64,000 nucleotides of DNA from Bacteroidales bacterium (GCA_024693285.1 JAILLE010000012.1:87843-151842), one strand, 5' to 3'. Shown: positions 35,010-42,917, numbered from the stretch's first letter. The notes: generated from the letters alone by a model not told the origin. Made by a program: numbers and translations.

Positions 35010-36882
35010 CGTAGTAGTGAAAGCTATTTGCGAACAAATCCAACTGCTGTGGCCGAGTATTGTCATACTGCACTCGGTCTATTTCCTCCTTAGATAACAT
35101 CTTCTGCATCAGCGTCTTGTGCGATTTAATCAAGCCATAGAACTCCTCGTTGGTGATAGTCATCTTGCGCTTTCTCCTGAAACTGAATATGAAATATGGC
35201 GCAAATATCGGATGCAAGGCATACATGTAGTCTTTCGTGTCCGACTTGCTCGATGGCTTGTTACCAGGTATTCGGATAAATGCCAGATGCATTACACCCG
35301 CCCTCAACAATTCATCGTTCTCGGGTGTGATATCACCCTGAATGTAGAACTGGTCAATCTCTGGGGCGGTGTGTTCAGACTCAGAAGCAAGCAAATTGAA
35401 TAGACGCCCCATATTCAGAACAATTTTTATCACATCAGCCCCTCGGTGATGCAAGTTTTCCAACATCATGAAGTTCTTCTTTCCCACCTCCATTGCAGAC
35501 TCGGTCTGCACCTTCGGCGGTATAGGCAACAGATAGTTGCTTGTATTGCTGATATGCGTCAGAAATGCGGTTTTCACCAACTGCATCAAAAAGCGAATGT
35601 TCCCATTCGATAGTTTCAAGTAGGTGTTCCAACCCGCATAATACTTCTGGATGCCACTCTGTCCTCTACCCTTGCGGATTTTGAACAGAATACTATACTT
35701 ATAGTTGTCATAACGGGTATGCCAAGTGGTCGTATTGTTTTGGTAGTCCTTGACTACATCCTCTATAGTCATGCATTGTGTTTCAGCCCAGTATCCCAAC
35801 ATGTACATATATAAAGGTGTAAGGTTCAATTCTATTTTGTTCCCATCTAGATACTCTTTCACCAGCCGGCAACGATCTTTCCTTTCCACATCCAAAAGAA
35901 TAGCCTCATCGTCATACGATAGCGATGGAAACAAGTCCGTCATTTCAGGTATTATTTCATCCCCCTCCTTCAAAGCAATTAAACGCTGTCTGCACACATC
36001 AGAGGCAAAATTGAAGAACATTTGTTCGTTTTCATAAAAATCAGCCTCAATGTCATGGAGGAAATAATCCTCCGGTTCTTTCAATGGCTCGTGGTCATTC
36101 TGGGTGTAGTGGATGCGCCATCCCATCTGCCTGACACCGATTTTGAATGTATAGTTGCCCGAAGCATGTTTAAGTAGAGTGTTCATCACTATCTGCTGAT
36201 TGTCATTCAGGTTCTCATACTCGTCTATCAGCAAGAAGAACAGCTTACCTTTAAATTGTTTCAACCGCAGCACTCGCTCTGTCATAAGGTCGATAGGTTC
36301 GGCCTGCATCGACAGCCCTTTGGGCAATCCATCGTCAATGCTGTTCACCGATGCCTGAAATGTGTATAGTGCCAACTCTATTTCATCATAGAGTTGGTTG
36401 ATGTCCTGAGCCTTGTTGCTTAGACAAAGCGAAATGGAAATCAACCGACAAGCTTGCTCAGGTAGTATTTCGTCTTCGGATGAAAGCTCTTTGTGCCATT
36501 GCAGGAAACTGACGATTTCCCTACAGGTTATAAGATTGAAGTAGTGTGCATACATTTTCTGCCATTCCTGATCGGTGAGGTTTTCACCTTCCAATGCACG
36601 GACGTGATTGGTGTTTACGCGGTGGTAAATGCCGATAAACTTGTTTTTGTCAAATTCTTCAATCTGACCGCCTTTCAGAGCATACTGACCCTTGTACGAC
36701 AAGCCACGCAGTATCGTGGTTTTACCCGACCCGCGGCCTCCTTGTAGCACGTAGGGTTCCTTACTCTGAAGTTTCATGAAATAGTCTGGTGTGGTGAAAA
36801 ACTGGAAAATCCTATCCTCAATCCATTCCGCACGGAGCCCACCAAACATTTCATTGATTTGCTTTAACTTTTTCTCATTCAT
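35002..36882 (-). CDS. ORC/CDC6-like AAA+ ATPase
   Basis: A 626-residue P-loop ATPase. Walker A is LQGGRGSGKTTILR (about 47-60), Walker B is FFLLIDEYENLND (about 228-240), and a sensor-like FKIGVRQMGW follows. The C-terminal 300 residues are helical with a basic patch (SFRRKRKM) and end in HYYDD. It resembles the ORC-CDC6-like ATPases described by others in prokaryotic conflict systems, often with a phosphoribosyltransferase-like partner as here. It starts with a 4-base overlap to the PRTase gene. In this operon it is the likely sensing or switching component. Confidence 0.8.
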   Translation of the reverse strand: MNEKKLKQINEMFGGLRAEWIEDRIFQFFTTPDYFMKLQSKEPYVLQGGRGSGKTTILRGLSYKGQYALKGGQIEEFDKNKFIGIYHRVNTNHVRALEGENLTDQEWQKMYAHYFNLITCREIVSFLQWHKELSSEDEILPEQACRLISISLCLSNKAQDINQLYDEIELALYTFQASVNSIDDGLPKGLSMQAEPIDLMTERVLRLKQFKGKLFFLLIDEYENLNDNQQIVMNTLLKHASGNYTFKIGVRQMGWRIHYTQNDHEPLKEPEDYFLHDIEADFYENEQMFFNFASDVCRQRLIALKEGDEIIPEMTDLFPSLSYDDEAILLDVERKDRCRLVKEYLDGNKIELNLTPLYMYMLGYWAETQCMTIEDVVKDYQNNTTTWHTRYDNYKYSILFKIRKGRGQSGIQKYYAGWNTYLKLSNGNIRFLMQLVKTAFLTHISNTSNYLLPIPPKVQTESAMEVGKKNFMMLENLHHRGADVIKIVLNMGRLFNLLASESEHTAPEIDQFYIQGDITPENDELLRAGVMHLAFIRIPGNKPSSKSDTKDYMYALHPIFAPYFIFSFRRKRKMTITNEEFYGLIKSHKTLMQKMLSKEEIDRVQYDNTRPQQLDLFANSFHYYDD

Positions 36883-37805
36883 CGGTAGTACTCTTTTTCA
36901 ATTAACGGATTCCACTTACCCTCTACATGCCAGTAAAAAAAAGAAGGACAGGCATCGGGCATCCCGTGTTCGAAAGCCAAAGCCAGACCTTGGTTCCTCA
37001 AGCCCATCCAGTTCCTTGGGTCAAATTCGTCAGTCATAGGAATTCCCAACTCTTTACTCTTCCGCTTTATCAGTTCTATTCCTTTTAGGTAAGTATTTGG
37101 GTCACCCTTCCAACAGAAGCAATTAGGACTGCTTAAGGAATATTCTTCACCCAGAATATGCATGGTTACCAACTGCAATCCATCGCATTTGCCGGTGATT
37201 TCCTTGTACCCAATATGATTGATAATCAGCGGTGCATAATACACTTCATGCCTTCCGGCCTTTACAATATCGTAGAAAGCGGGATAGCCCGCTTCTTTTC
37301 TCGCCGGTTTGTTCCATGCTGTGCAGCACTGCAGGCCGGAGCCCACAAAGTCATCTACTAAAATAACTTTCAAATTGTCCATTCTTCTCATCATGTCCGA
37401 GAGTTCCTTAAAGTCTTTGATGTTACATTCAGGTATATGCAGTACGTCACGCACTTTTCTAGTGAACAAGTTGCCGCTATCGGTAGGATGTGGATGCTCT
37501 CCAGGAATGAAGCTATAGTATATTTGGGTCTTGAACATGTGATGATCCCATGTGGGGGTCCTCTCTTTTATAAGATAGCCACACTTCCCAATGACGGCAA
37601 TTAGAAGTTGGTCAACGAGATCGGAAGAATAATAGATGAAGAAGTCTAGAATCTGCTTGGCAATCTCGCGATCAGCCTCATCGGTAAAATTCTCTAACCA
37701 GCGACTGTAATTCAACTTCACAGTCCGCGGCCAGAGGCCCATTTCCTGATAGAATCTTGCTTTTTCAGTAAATTGGTTTTCCATGTTTTTCTTTGCATCA
37801 ACCAT
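36879..37805 (-). CDS. Phosphoribosyltransferase-like protein (PRTase-CE type)
   Basis: A 308-residue protein with a PRPP-loop-like segment LKVILVDDFVGSGLQCCTAW (about 145-164), preceded by a helical N-terminal region (SRWLENFTDEADREIAKQIL). The C-terminal end GMPDACPSFFYWHVEGKWNPLI resembles the conserved tail of the PRTase-like family of conflict systems. Unlike metabolic PRTases it has a long helical front part. It may bind or transfer a phosphoribosyl group; activity is unproven. Two starts are possible, 37805 or 37784. It overlaps its neighbours on both sides. Confidence 0.75.
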   Translation of the reverse strand: MVDAKKNMENQFTEKARFYQEMGLWPRTVKLNYSRWLENFTDEADREIAKQILDFFIYYSSDLVDQLLIAVIGKCGYLIKERTPTWDHHMFKTQIYYSFIPGEHPHPTDSGNLFTRKVRDVLHIPECNIKDFKELSDMMRRMDNLKVILVDDFVGSGLQCCTAWNKPARKEAGYPAFYDIVKAGRHEVYYAPLIINHIGYKEITGKCDGLQLVTMHILGEEYSLSSPNCFCWKGDPNTYLKGIELIKRKSKELGIPMTDEFDPRNWMGLRNQGLALAFEHGMPDACPSFFYWHVEGKWNPLIEKEYYR

Positions 37806-38835
37806 TAAACCCAGCCATCGAGTACATCACCACCAACAGAACCAGTATCCCTGTTGCCAGCCCAGTCATAATGTAAGACACTCGTTTCAGCACCGTCTCA
37901 TCATTCATGATCCATCCACGAGTGGCAATGATGGCTGCTATCAGCGAGATGCCCACTTGGGCAAATACAGGACTCAAATCCACCCCATTGCATATCATCT
38001 TGCTAGCGATGATGCCAAAAGCAACGAGATACGCCGCAGCAAGTATTACAATCATCCTATACCACCATTTCAACGTCCCCGGGACCTTGACATCTATATT
38101 GAAACGCACATTTCTTGTCTCTTCGCCGGGTATAATTCGATAGGCCTTTACCTCGGGGTCATTTCCTTTGATTGATTTGGCTCGCTTGTCATCCGTGGAC
38201 ATGTCTATCTGAAATTTTGCAGGGGCTTTCAGATAAATCCAATGGCTGTTACCCGATTCCAAAGCATAATCATACGAATATCTGCGCTCGTTAAATAGTC
38301 CCCATTTCAATCCAACGTGGTTAAAATTCTCGAATGAGTCATAATACTCAATAACCATCAGGCCGTTTTCCGCTTCTTCTTTGATAAAAGAACCGTCCAC
38401 AAAACAAGGAATATGACCGGGCCAGAATTCTTCCTCCCACAACCGAGGTACTGTTCCCTCTTTACCTATGGCCGATTTCACAATGCTCAAGTCATCTTCC
38501 ACTATTCGATAGATAGCATCCCTTACGTTTTCAGACGAAGAAATGGTTAGTCGTTCTCCTTTCCACATCACTTTCATCCAGTTCTTCCGGGTGTCGGGCA
38601 AGAAAACAAACAAGGGGTCGGCGGTATTCTTCTTATCTAGTCTGTTGAGGTCAAACTCATAGGTCATCTTAACTCTGTTCGGATTCTCAAATTCCAGAAT
38701 CTTTTTTTCCCTAATAATGTGGGAAGTGAAATGGTTGAAATACGTCTTATAAAAAGACAATTCATCTTCGACGAATAAGTTCAATCCGCTATTTTTGGGC
38801 AGGTTTTTGACGGCATTTTTTATTCTCTCATCCAT
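37798..38835 (-). CDS. Membrane protein, soluble N-terminus and three C-terminal helices
   Basis: A 345-residue protein not matched to a known family. Residues 1-255 are soluble and charged, with strands such as WIYLKAPAKFQIDMSTDDKR. Three transmembrane segments follow at about 256-277 (MIVILAAAYLVAFGIIASKM), 286-306 (VFAQVGISLIAAIIATRGW) and 317-340 (YIMTGLATGILVLLVVMYSM). It lies 2 bases after the ThiC-like gene and overlaps the PRTase gene by 8 bases. In defence operons such proteins are often membrane-targeting effectors; that reading is inference. Confidence 0.75.
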   Translation of the reverse strand: MDERIKNAVKNLPKNSGLNLFVEDELSFYKTYFNHFTSHIIREKKILEFENPNRVKMTYEFDLNRLDKKNTADPLFVFLPDTRKNWMKVMWKGERLTISSSENVRDAIYRIVEDDLSIVKSAIGKEGTVPRLWEEEFWPGHIPCFVDGSFIKEEAENGLMVIEYYDSFENFNHVGLKWGLFNERRYSYDYALESGNSHWIYLKAPAKFQIDMSTDDKRAKSIKGNDPEVKAYRIIPGEETRNVRFNIDVKVPGTLKWWYRMIVILAAAYLVAFGIIASKMICNGVDLSPVFAQVGISLIAAIIATRGWIMNDETVLKRVSYIMTGLATGILVLLVVMYSMAGFNG

Positions 38836-38837
38836 AT

Positions 38838-39896
38838 TCAGTTATTTTTCAGTGGGCAAAACTTATCACACCGAGTACAGTCGCGGCCGGTGCCAGCTAA
38901 GCAATTGCAGCTTACAGCGCGTTGGTCATATACCTGTTCGTCCTCTTCCAGTCCTATGCCACGTGCCACATCCACAATGTGGGCAACCAGTCGGGCACTT
39001 CGGATAGCTTCCAATGTATCTTCTATGGAGAAGGTAGGGTTGATATGTTCTGCCCTAGTAATGCTGTTGATAATATGAGCACAGTCCCAGTAGCCCATAA
39101 ATGCGGCACCAATGGCCGATGCCGTATGGTCGATTCCTATGGCGCTGTCAGTGGGGGTGGGGCCGAGTGGCATGATGGGAGCGTTGCATTTCCTTAACCG
39201 TCGGCAGTGCCGTTCCAAACGGTCAATGGCTATGTGCCCTACGTTCTCCACCATTACCGGTATGCCCTCCGCTTGTAGTGTATGGCAGAGTTTTATTTGA
39301 TCCTCGGTTTCTGTCAGGTGAACTTTATCGCAAGCGTCGGTTATTCCTGCAGGGCGGAAGGTAGCGCCGAGACTAATGACCATTTTATATTGCTTGACTA
39401 TTTTTGCGACTTCTGGCAGACACATTTGCCAAATATTGTTGCCGCCTGTCATTTTAATCTGTTGTAGTACGGCACTTCCCCCTCTACTGGTCACGGGTAT
39501 TTTGCGTGTGGCTTTTGCCTGTTCGTACAGTTCCCGTGTGGCCGTCAGGTGGAGCGTGATAAAGGCTATCCCGTTGTCAGCCAGTCGTTTGATGAGATCG
39601 ATTGCATGTTGCTTAGTGAGGGCTTTGTCTGTGGGAAACAAATAGGACGGCACGAAGCCTATAGGGCAGTCGAACCGGCTCTGAATCTCTTTGTAGAAGG
39701 GCTTGTTCAGTTGCCCTATCGACAAATCCATGAAGGTGTCCGGCAGGCTGTCGTTTGCTTTAATGGCTTCCAGCCGTTCTATTTCGTAGGCTCTGCCTTC
39801 TTCCGAGTTGATGCCCACGTTGCAATTCACCCGAATAGGACAGTCTTGCCCTACCTCAAGCTTCCCATATCTAGATTTCAGAAATATAGGATCCAT
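38838..39896 (-). CDS. ThiC-like radical-SAM enzyme in an accessory operon
   Basis: A 352-residue homologue of phosphomethylpyrimidine synthase. Family landmarks appear in order: TSRGGSAVL, VISLGATFRPAGITDACD, VMVENVGHIAID, LGPTPTDSAIGIDHTASAIG, AEHINPTFSIEDTLEAIRSA. The C-terminal cluster motif is CTRCDKFC, i.e. CxxCxxxC rather than the usual CxxCxxxxC. It is much shorter than housekeeping ThiC and lacks its N-terminal domain. No thiamin genes are nearby; partners are a PRTase-like protein, an ATPase, a methyltransferase and a membrane protein. ThiC rearranges aminoimidazole ribotide, so a nucleotide-like substrate is plausible here. Thiamin synthesis is unlikely from context. Confidence 0.85.
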   Translation of the reverse strand: MDPIFLKSRYGKLEVGQDCPIRVNCNVGINSEEGRAYEIERLEAIKANDSLPDTFMDLSIGQLNKPFYKEIQSRFDCPIGFVPSYLFPTDKALTKQHAIDLIKRLADNGIAFITLHLTATRELYEQAKATRKIPVTSRGGSAVLQQIKMTGGNNIWQMCLPEVAKIVKQYKMVISLGATFRPAGITDACDKVHLTETEDQIKLCHTLQAEGIPVMVENVGHIAIDRLERHCRRLRKCNAPIMPLGPTPTDSAIGIDHTASAIGAAFMGYWDCAHIINSITRAEHINPTFSIEDTLEAIRSARLVAHIVDVARGIGLEEDEQVYDQRAVSCNCLAGTGRDCTRCDKFCPLKNN

Positions 39897-40090
39897 TAAT
39901 TGCTTCTTCTAATCACCTTCATCAATGCCTTCCCCATCCTTGATTGGAAACCAGAGTCAACCACAAAAGCCTCAATGCTTGCCTTCTAACCAGTAGAAAA
40001 GTCGAAAACACATAAGTCCTTGCATGCTTGATATGCAGTTAATTCCTCTCATAAACGCCCACAAACATAAACTCATGCTATACTATGTTG
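39896..40090 (-). pseudogene. Decayed reading frame directly upstream of the ThiC-like gene
   Basis: On the minus strand three frames with protein-like content follow one another: HEFMFVGVYER, then ELTAYQACKDLCVFDFSTG ending in TAG, then in the same frame KASIEAFVVDSGFQSRMGKA and on to a TAA that overlaps the ATG of the ThiC-like gene (TAATG). The same overlap is used inside the operon, which suggests a former first gene now broken by a frameshift and a stop. The family is not recognised. It could also be chance in a leader sequence. Confidence 0.4.
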
Positions 40091-40146
40091 GATTCCTATT
40101 AAAGAAGTCTTTGTGGGGGTACAATGGCGTAAATATTACAATTATA

Positions 40147-40154
40147 CAAATATA
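40147..40154 (-). promoter_or_regulatory. Predicted -7 element of the ThiC-like operon
   Basis: TATATTTG on the minus strand (40154-40147), a perfect -7 box, also in the same local context (TTATATTTGTATAA) as the one before the protease gene at 49757. No clear TTG lies at the -33 position. The leader to the ThiC-like ATG would be about 240 bases and covers the decayed frame. Confidence 0.45.
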
Positions 40155-40219
40155 ACCAATAGAAATGAAAAAGTGCATTTCTTTATGCGATTATCTCAAA
40201 AACAAAATGTGGGTATCTG

Positions 40220-40366
40220 TTAGTTCATATACCGACTCAATCTGTTCTCAATCCTCGATGAAATCATTCGCTTAAACATCGCCAGGTATCTCTGATCCCC
40301 ATTATGCCGAGTATCAGTCATCGGAATGGGAAGGCAGTTGAACACTTTGGGGGTATTGTGAGGTAT
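40220..40366 (-). pseudogene. C-terminal gene fragment, family unknown
   Basis: An open frame of 48 residues without start codon, reading CLPIPMTDTRHNGDQRYLAM and KRMISSRIENRLSRYMN before TAA. Its composition is that of a folded protein end, not of random DNA. It is truncated at about 40366, where it meets another truncated frame on the plus strand. Confidence 0.35.
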
Positions 40367-40548
40367 TTAGCTTGATATTTAGTGGTCATCCGACTACTCA
40401 TGCTCCTAATTTGATCAACGTCAACGGTATGCTTAGTAGTTATCAGGCCAAAAACACGTTGGATACTATTGTATCTCAGCAAATATCTTCAGAAACCAAA
40501 CGCCAAGGAAAAGGTAACTTTCTTCTCTTCAATGGTCAAACAGGTTAA
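40342..40548 (+). pseudogene. C-terminal gene fragment, family unknown
   Basis: An open frame of 68 residues without start, containing SGHPTTHAPNLINVNGMLSS and NTLDTIVSQQISSETKRQGK, ending NFLLFNGQTG before TAA. It looks like the last part of a real protein whose front was lost. It abuts the minus-strand fragment at 40342-40366, probably a deletion junction. Confidence 0.35.
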
Positions 40549-40627
40549 ATAAACGGCAGAGATTGTTTTTAACACTTAACTATTTTTAATCTCCCCCTTT
40601 GATTTCGTTGCTAAAGAAACTGGACAC

Positions 40628-40789
40628 TCAGGCAGGTATAGTGTGATCTTTAGTCGTGCTATAATACAACACCCCCTCTCCAACAGGAATAGATCCTTTC
40701 ACATCATCAACGACTAAATCACCGAATGAAGAATAACCCTCTTTAATCAGGTAAATGGAAAACGGATTAGTTTTCGGCTTTGTACTCAT
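40628..40789 (-). pseudogene. N-terminal fragment of a DUF6119/TIGR04141-type protein
   Basis: An ATG at 40789 opens a 53-residue frame, MSTKPKTNPFSIYLIKEGYS with DLVVDDVKGSIPVGEGVLYY, and a stop at 40628. This matches my memory of the start of the sporadically distributed TIGR04141 family (about 500 residues; N-terminal LTIYLIKE... GxLYY pattern). The remaining nine-tenths are gone. The family is often found in mobile or defence-rich regions, fitting the neighbourhood. Confidence 0.5.
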
Positions 40790-40861
40790 TACAATTTTAC
40801 AATCTTGTGTTTTCCCACCAACTAATCTCCTTCATCCCACCCGCAAACAACATTTTTCAAA

Positions 40862-42148
40862 TCAAGCTTTCAGTTCTAAGTATTTCTCGTTCAATTCAGA
40901 AAGAATTATCTTTCTGGCAGCTTCGTTCACGTTATCTTCCCTCAGATAATCATCAACCTTGGATATGACATCTATTGCTTGTTCGATAAGTCTCTCTGGG
41001 CGATTTATGTTGTTATATCTAGCAACTGTCAGAAGGTCTCTCATGGTAATGCCTTGATTCTTACCATTGATACTCATAAACTGACCTTTTTGCACATAAA
41101 GGGTATCAGGGTCAATACTATAAACAACATCATATGCTGGTGCTAAAGACCATTTCCCACTTTTATCCATGAGGAATGAGATATTCTTGTCATGATCGTC
41201 GATGTTCCCGCCGAGCACGTTGAATACCATCCTTCTGAATAGTTGTTCTTTGTCTTCATAATCTAATTGTAATATGCCAATTACACCAAAAGCAGCTTCA
41301 TAGGAATTAGTTTCACCGTTCATGGCTTGTAACGATTGCATATGTACTTTCTCGCCGTCAACTCTATCGAAACGCTTAATTAAGAAATGGGTTGCCTTGT
41401 CAAATGACCGTAATTCGGTAAAAGGTATACGTATTCCTGCGTCCCTGCACATTCTAGAATATGCATATTCGATTCTGGCGTACGGATACAGATCGTTTTC
41501 ATTATCATACTTGAGAACATAGTATTCGTATCCAGGAGGAAGGAGAACTTGCCCGGATTTGATAGATTGCTCCCGCTCATTCATGGCAACCAACGCCTTT
41601 GGACGTTTTCCCCCAGGAGATGTTCCCAACTTGATTAGGTCTTGCCATAAAAGTTCTCTATCAGTGGAAAACTGCACTTCGTTCCGTTCGTCAAGAACAC
41701 TTTTCGCGAACTCATATAGGCGTGTAACGTCAACATCAAACGGCACTTCTTCATCCTCAATAGCTGCAGGTAGGTATTCGAGTGCTCCCATGCCTCTTTT
41801 ACCGATAAAAGAAAGATAGTCTACAGAAGACACATCCTTCATGCTCACTTTATGCTCTTTTGCCCAAGATCTGAATAAGGAATTACCCCAATGGTCGGGT
41901 AATGAATCGGCAAATACAGAAGGCAATCCTCGAAAAACGTCCTTAGGATTCCCCCCCCTAATGCTTACGCCGCTGCGGGCAATCTTAGAAGAAATGGACA
42001 GTTTTATAGGGGAAATATCCCACCCAAGTGATAAAAAATCTCTATCAAATTGAAAAACAGATGCCTCCGTTCTCCAATTTGATTTATCCCAAGACAGGTA
42101 TCCTACGGTTTTCCCCCATAAGACTACCTTTACCACATTACCATTCAT
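40862..42148 (-). CDS. hipA: HipA-family kinase toxin
   Basis: A 428-residue Ser/Thr kinase of a type II toxin-antitoxin pair. The N-terminal subdomain (1-105) includes GLPSVFADSLPDHWGNSLF, the regulatory Gly/Ser loop is GTSPGGKRPKALVA, the catalytic loop NIDDHDKNISFL and the metal motif LAPAYDVVY. HipA of Escherichia coli phosphorylates glutamyl-tRNA synthetase; the target here is unknown. Its ATG overlaps the antitoxin stop by one base (TAATG). Confidence 0.92.
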   Translation of the reverse strand: MNGNVVKVVLWGKTVGYLSWDKSNWRTEASVFQFDRDFLSLGWDISPIKLSISSKIARSGVSIRGGNPKDVFRGLPSVFADSLPDHWGNSLFRSWAKEHKVSMKDVSSVDYLSFIGKRGMGALEYLPAAIEDEEVPFDVDVTRLYEFAKSVLDERNEVQFSTDRELLWQDLIKLGTSPGGKRPKALVAMNEREQSIKSGQVLLPPGYEYYVLKYDNENDLYPYARIEYAYSRMCRDAGIRIPFTELRSFDKATHFLIKRFDRVDGEKVHMQSLQAMNGETNSYEAAFGVIGILQLDYEDKEQLFRRMVFNVLGGNIDDHDKNISFLMDKSGKWSLAPAYDVVYSIDPDTLYVQKGQFMSINGKNQGITMRDLLTVARYNNINRPERLIEQAIDVISKVDDYLREDNVNEAARKIILSELNEKYLELKA

Positions 42149-42438
42149 TACTTACTGCGTTTATTCTGTTTCTCCCACTGTTTCGCCAAATCACTTCGGA
42201 ATACCTCCGGAATTATCGCATTCGAATCTATTCTTAAGTCAAGAGCATCCAATAGCAGATAAAAATGGGATAGAGAAAGCCCGTGTCCCTTGCCGTTCTC
42301 AAACAAACTGATGGTGGACAATGCCACTCCAGTCTTCCGGTGTAGCTCCCGTTGGGAAACTCCTAGTGCCTTCCGATATTCTTTGAACCGCAGGCCCAAT
42401 ACAACTATCTTATCGAATATGGTTTCTTGTTCGACCAT
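42148..42438 (-). CDS. hipB: HipB-type antitoxin, helix-turn-helix
   Basis: A 96-residue DNA-binding antitoxin. The HTH is FKEYRKALGVSQRELHRKTG followed by STISLFENGKGHGLS. The ATG at 42438 is favoured over one at 42453, because the latter lies inside a palindromic operator and within a few bases of the predicted transcription start. It represses its own operon and neutralises HipA, as known for the family. Confidence 0.88.
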   Translation of the reverse strand: MVEQETIFDKIVVLGLRFKEYRKALGVSQRELHRKTGVALSTISLFENGKGHGLSLSHFYLLLDALDLRIDSNAIIPEVFRSDLAKQWEKQNKRSK

Positions 42439-42439
42439 A

Positions 42440-42521
42440 ATATGATATATCATATATTTCCGGCAAATATAAGCAAAACATTTGATATATCATAATATAT
42501 AATAAAAGAATTAATATATCA
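42440..42521 (-). promoter_or_regulatory. hipBA promoter with HipB operator palindromes
   Basis: A perfect 16-bp palindrome ATATGATATATCATAT (42440-42455), a second TGATATATCA (42483-42492) 40 bases away, and a third with one mismatch (42512-42521). The -7 box TATATTTG (42471-42464, minus strand) lies between the first two, so bound HipB would cover both promoter elements. Confidence 0.7.
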
Positions 42522-42595
42522 ATATCTATCGAAATAGATGTCGTTGATGAGCGACACCTGGAAAATCCTCTAGAAACTGCCCTCCCCTTGTGAGG

Positions 42596-42660
42596 TGAAC
42601 CCCAAAAGTTGGACAGATTAACTAAAGATTTGATTTTTGGTGAACTCGGTATTGTGCCGA
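42596..42660 (-). mobile_element. Terminal scar of an IS3-family element
   Basis: TGAACCCCAAAAGTTGGACA at 42596-42615 is a typical IS3-family end. Just inside it the minus strand encodes KLLRSAQYRVHQKSNL and a stop, the expected last residues of an OrfB transposase (..SPVQYR..). Only about 65 bp of the element remain, joined directly to an OmpA-like fragment. Confidence 0.65.
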
Positions 42661-42667
42661 CCTAAGC

Positions 42668-42861
42668 AATTTGGGGATCGCCAAGGGTGCCGTTCCCCTC
42701 TCCCAGAAAAGGGCGGAGGCATCGTGGCGGCTCTTGTGGGACAAGGCATCTCGAAGGATCGCCTGACCGCGGTTGGCAAAGGATCCCATGAGCCAGTCGC
42801 CGACAATGGAACCGACGAGGGACGCACCAAGAACCGTCGAATCGAATTCGTGAAAAAGTAG
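42668..42861 (+). pseudogene. C-terminal fragment of an OmpA-like protein, frameshifted
   Basis: In one frame GAVPLSQKRAEA, then after a one-base shift IVAALVGQGISKDRLTAVGK and GSHEPVADNGTDEGRTKNRR ending IEFVKK. These are the last 55 residues of an OmpA/Pal-type peptidoglycan-binding domain. The N-terminal barrel is absent and there is a frameshift near 42723, so it is dead. A strong terminator follows. Confidence 0.75.
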
Positions 42862-42883
42862 CCTTGATACGGCAATAACCAAA

Positions 42884-42915
42884 AACAGCTCCGGAGCATT
42901 CCGGAGCTGTTTTTC
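42884..42915 (+). terminator. Bidirectional rho-independent terminator
   Basis: The stem ACAGCTCCGGA (inverted around a 6-base loop) is flanked by runs of A on the left and T on the right. It is probably the original terminator of the OmpA-like gene. Confidence 0.8.
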
Positions 42916-42917
42916 GT

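Noticed and set aside
38838..39896. Queuine or archaeosine tRNA transglycosylase (Tgt/DpdA-type DNA modification enzyme)
   Set aside because: The Cys-rich C-terminus first suggested this, but the ordered ThiC landmarks fit far better and Tgt motifs are absent.
40755..40949. Small plus-strand open frame
   Set aside because: It is antisense to the DUF6119 fragment and the end of hipA and has no protein features.
42500..42595. Two small inverted repeats (ATCTAT..ATAGAT, TGTCG..CGACA) as an RNA element
   Set aside because: Stems of 5-6 bp are too short to support a riboswitch or terminator call.
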